In this document: positions 4,887-5,191 of the stretch, in pieces
Layout of the letters: every line of letters starts with the position of its first letter
Position numbering within the stretch: position 1 is the stretch's first letter
Assembly: GCA_900758955.1 (NCBI GenBank)
Contig: CAAETL010000205.1
Coordinates: 1-5,191, forward strand
Reading direction: 5' to 3'
DNA: 5,191 nucleotides
Origin: an uncultured Oscillospiraceae bacterium
Lineage (GTDB): Bacteria > Bacillota > Clostridia > Oscillospirales > Oscillospiraceae
Translations under genes and position numbers: made by a program
The notes under the pieces: model-generated
What the model was told of the DNA's origin: nothing
What the model saw: the letters and a program-made list of their open reading frames with translations, nothing else
Database searches by the model: none

Positions 4887-5191
4887 TCAGGTCCAATGTC
4901 CGGCTCTAACCGCCTCCAAAAGCGGTTTCATGTTTTCCGGATCCGTATAGTCTGCCGGCGTTCCCAGCAGGCGGAGAACATCCTCATCCCCAGTCGGCAG
5001 AGTCCGCCGACGTCGCAGCATGCTGCGGTAACACCGAAGTAAGGTTTTATCTCGGGGAGCAAGCTGGTCGGGGTTGATGCCCCCCCGAAAGTAGAAGAGT
5101 GGTATCGAACTTTGGGCAAAATTGTTTTTACGCAGCAGTTCCAATGTTCTCGGCGTGGCAGGACGAATCCCTGTGGCAAAGCAGAGAAGCG
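4887..5191 (-). CDS. Flavodoxin-like protein, C-terminal part (5' end outside window)
   Basis: About 100 codons are visible, open from the right edge to TGA at 4887. The frame continues upstream of any internal start, reading CFATGIRPATPRTLELL at the edge, so the true N-terminus lies beyond the window. The ATGI segment followed by a helix (TLELLRKNNF), then a strand with IPLFYFRGGINPDQL and a basic helix (CYRSMLRRRR), fits the C-terminal half of the flavodoxin-domain proteins common in Clostridia. These proteins bind FMN and pass single electrons, or act in related redox roles. The FMN phosphate loop would be in the missing part, so the assignment is not secure. If it is a true flavodoxin, it could reduce the activase's iron-sulfur cluster. 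It lies upstream of the membrane protein gene on the same strand, with a 71-base gap. Confidence 0.6.
   Translation of the reverse strand, partial: LLCFATGIRPATPRTLELLRKNNFAQSSIPLFYFRGGINPDQLAPRDKTLLRCYRSMLRRRRTLPTGDEDVLRLLGTPADYTDPENMKPLLEAVRAGHWT

Noticed and set aside
1..5191. CRISPR array, tRNA, rRNA or insertion sequence
   Set aside because: No regularly spaced direct repeats, cloverleaf-like sequence, rRNA motif or transposase was seen on either strand.

Overview
The window looks like part of an anaerobic, probably clostridial (Firmicutes) chromosome. This is inferred from strong AGGAGG-type ribosome binding sites, oxygen-sensitive glycyl radical chemistry, a ferredoxin-domain activase and moderately GC-rich coding DNA. 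Nothing in the window fixes the species.

Almost everything lies in one minus-strand gene cluster, read from high to low coordinates. It starts at the right edge with the 3' end of a flavodoxin-like gene (4887-5191, 5' end outside the window). Next come a six-segment membrane protein of the DUF1097/YcdZ type (4201-4815), the large part of a glycyl radical enzyme (GRE, 1869-4124), a separate 98-residue protein holding the glycyl radical domain (1545-1841), and a radical-SAM GRE activating enzyme (424-1395). The left 423 bases hold no secure gene. They carry a clear plus-strand terminator (214-257), a possible plus-strand gene tail (2-181), a promoter-like motif on the minus strand and inverted repeats.

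The main point of interest is that the GRE is split into two genes. The large protein has the barrel and the active-site cysteine (Cys462, in GCVEP) but stops just before the glycyl radical domain. That domain, with Gly74 in RVAGYS, is encoded 27 bases downstream with its own ribosome binding site and a new N-terminal extension of about 24 residues. Each half is open and well conserved, so this looks like a working two-subunit enzyme and not a decayed gene.

Inferred pathway: the activase cleaves S-adenosylmethionine and puts a radical on Gly74 of the small subunit. The small subunit docks into the large one and passes the radical to Cys462, which attacks the substrate. A flavodoxin could supply the electron for the activase, and the DUF1097 protein could move substrate or product. 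The C-x-E active site argues for a dehydratase, lyase or decarboxylase type of GRE and against pyruvate formate-lyase. The substrate cannot be read from the sequence. A strong hairpin between the GRE genes and the activase gene may lower activase expression relative to its target.
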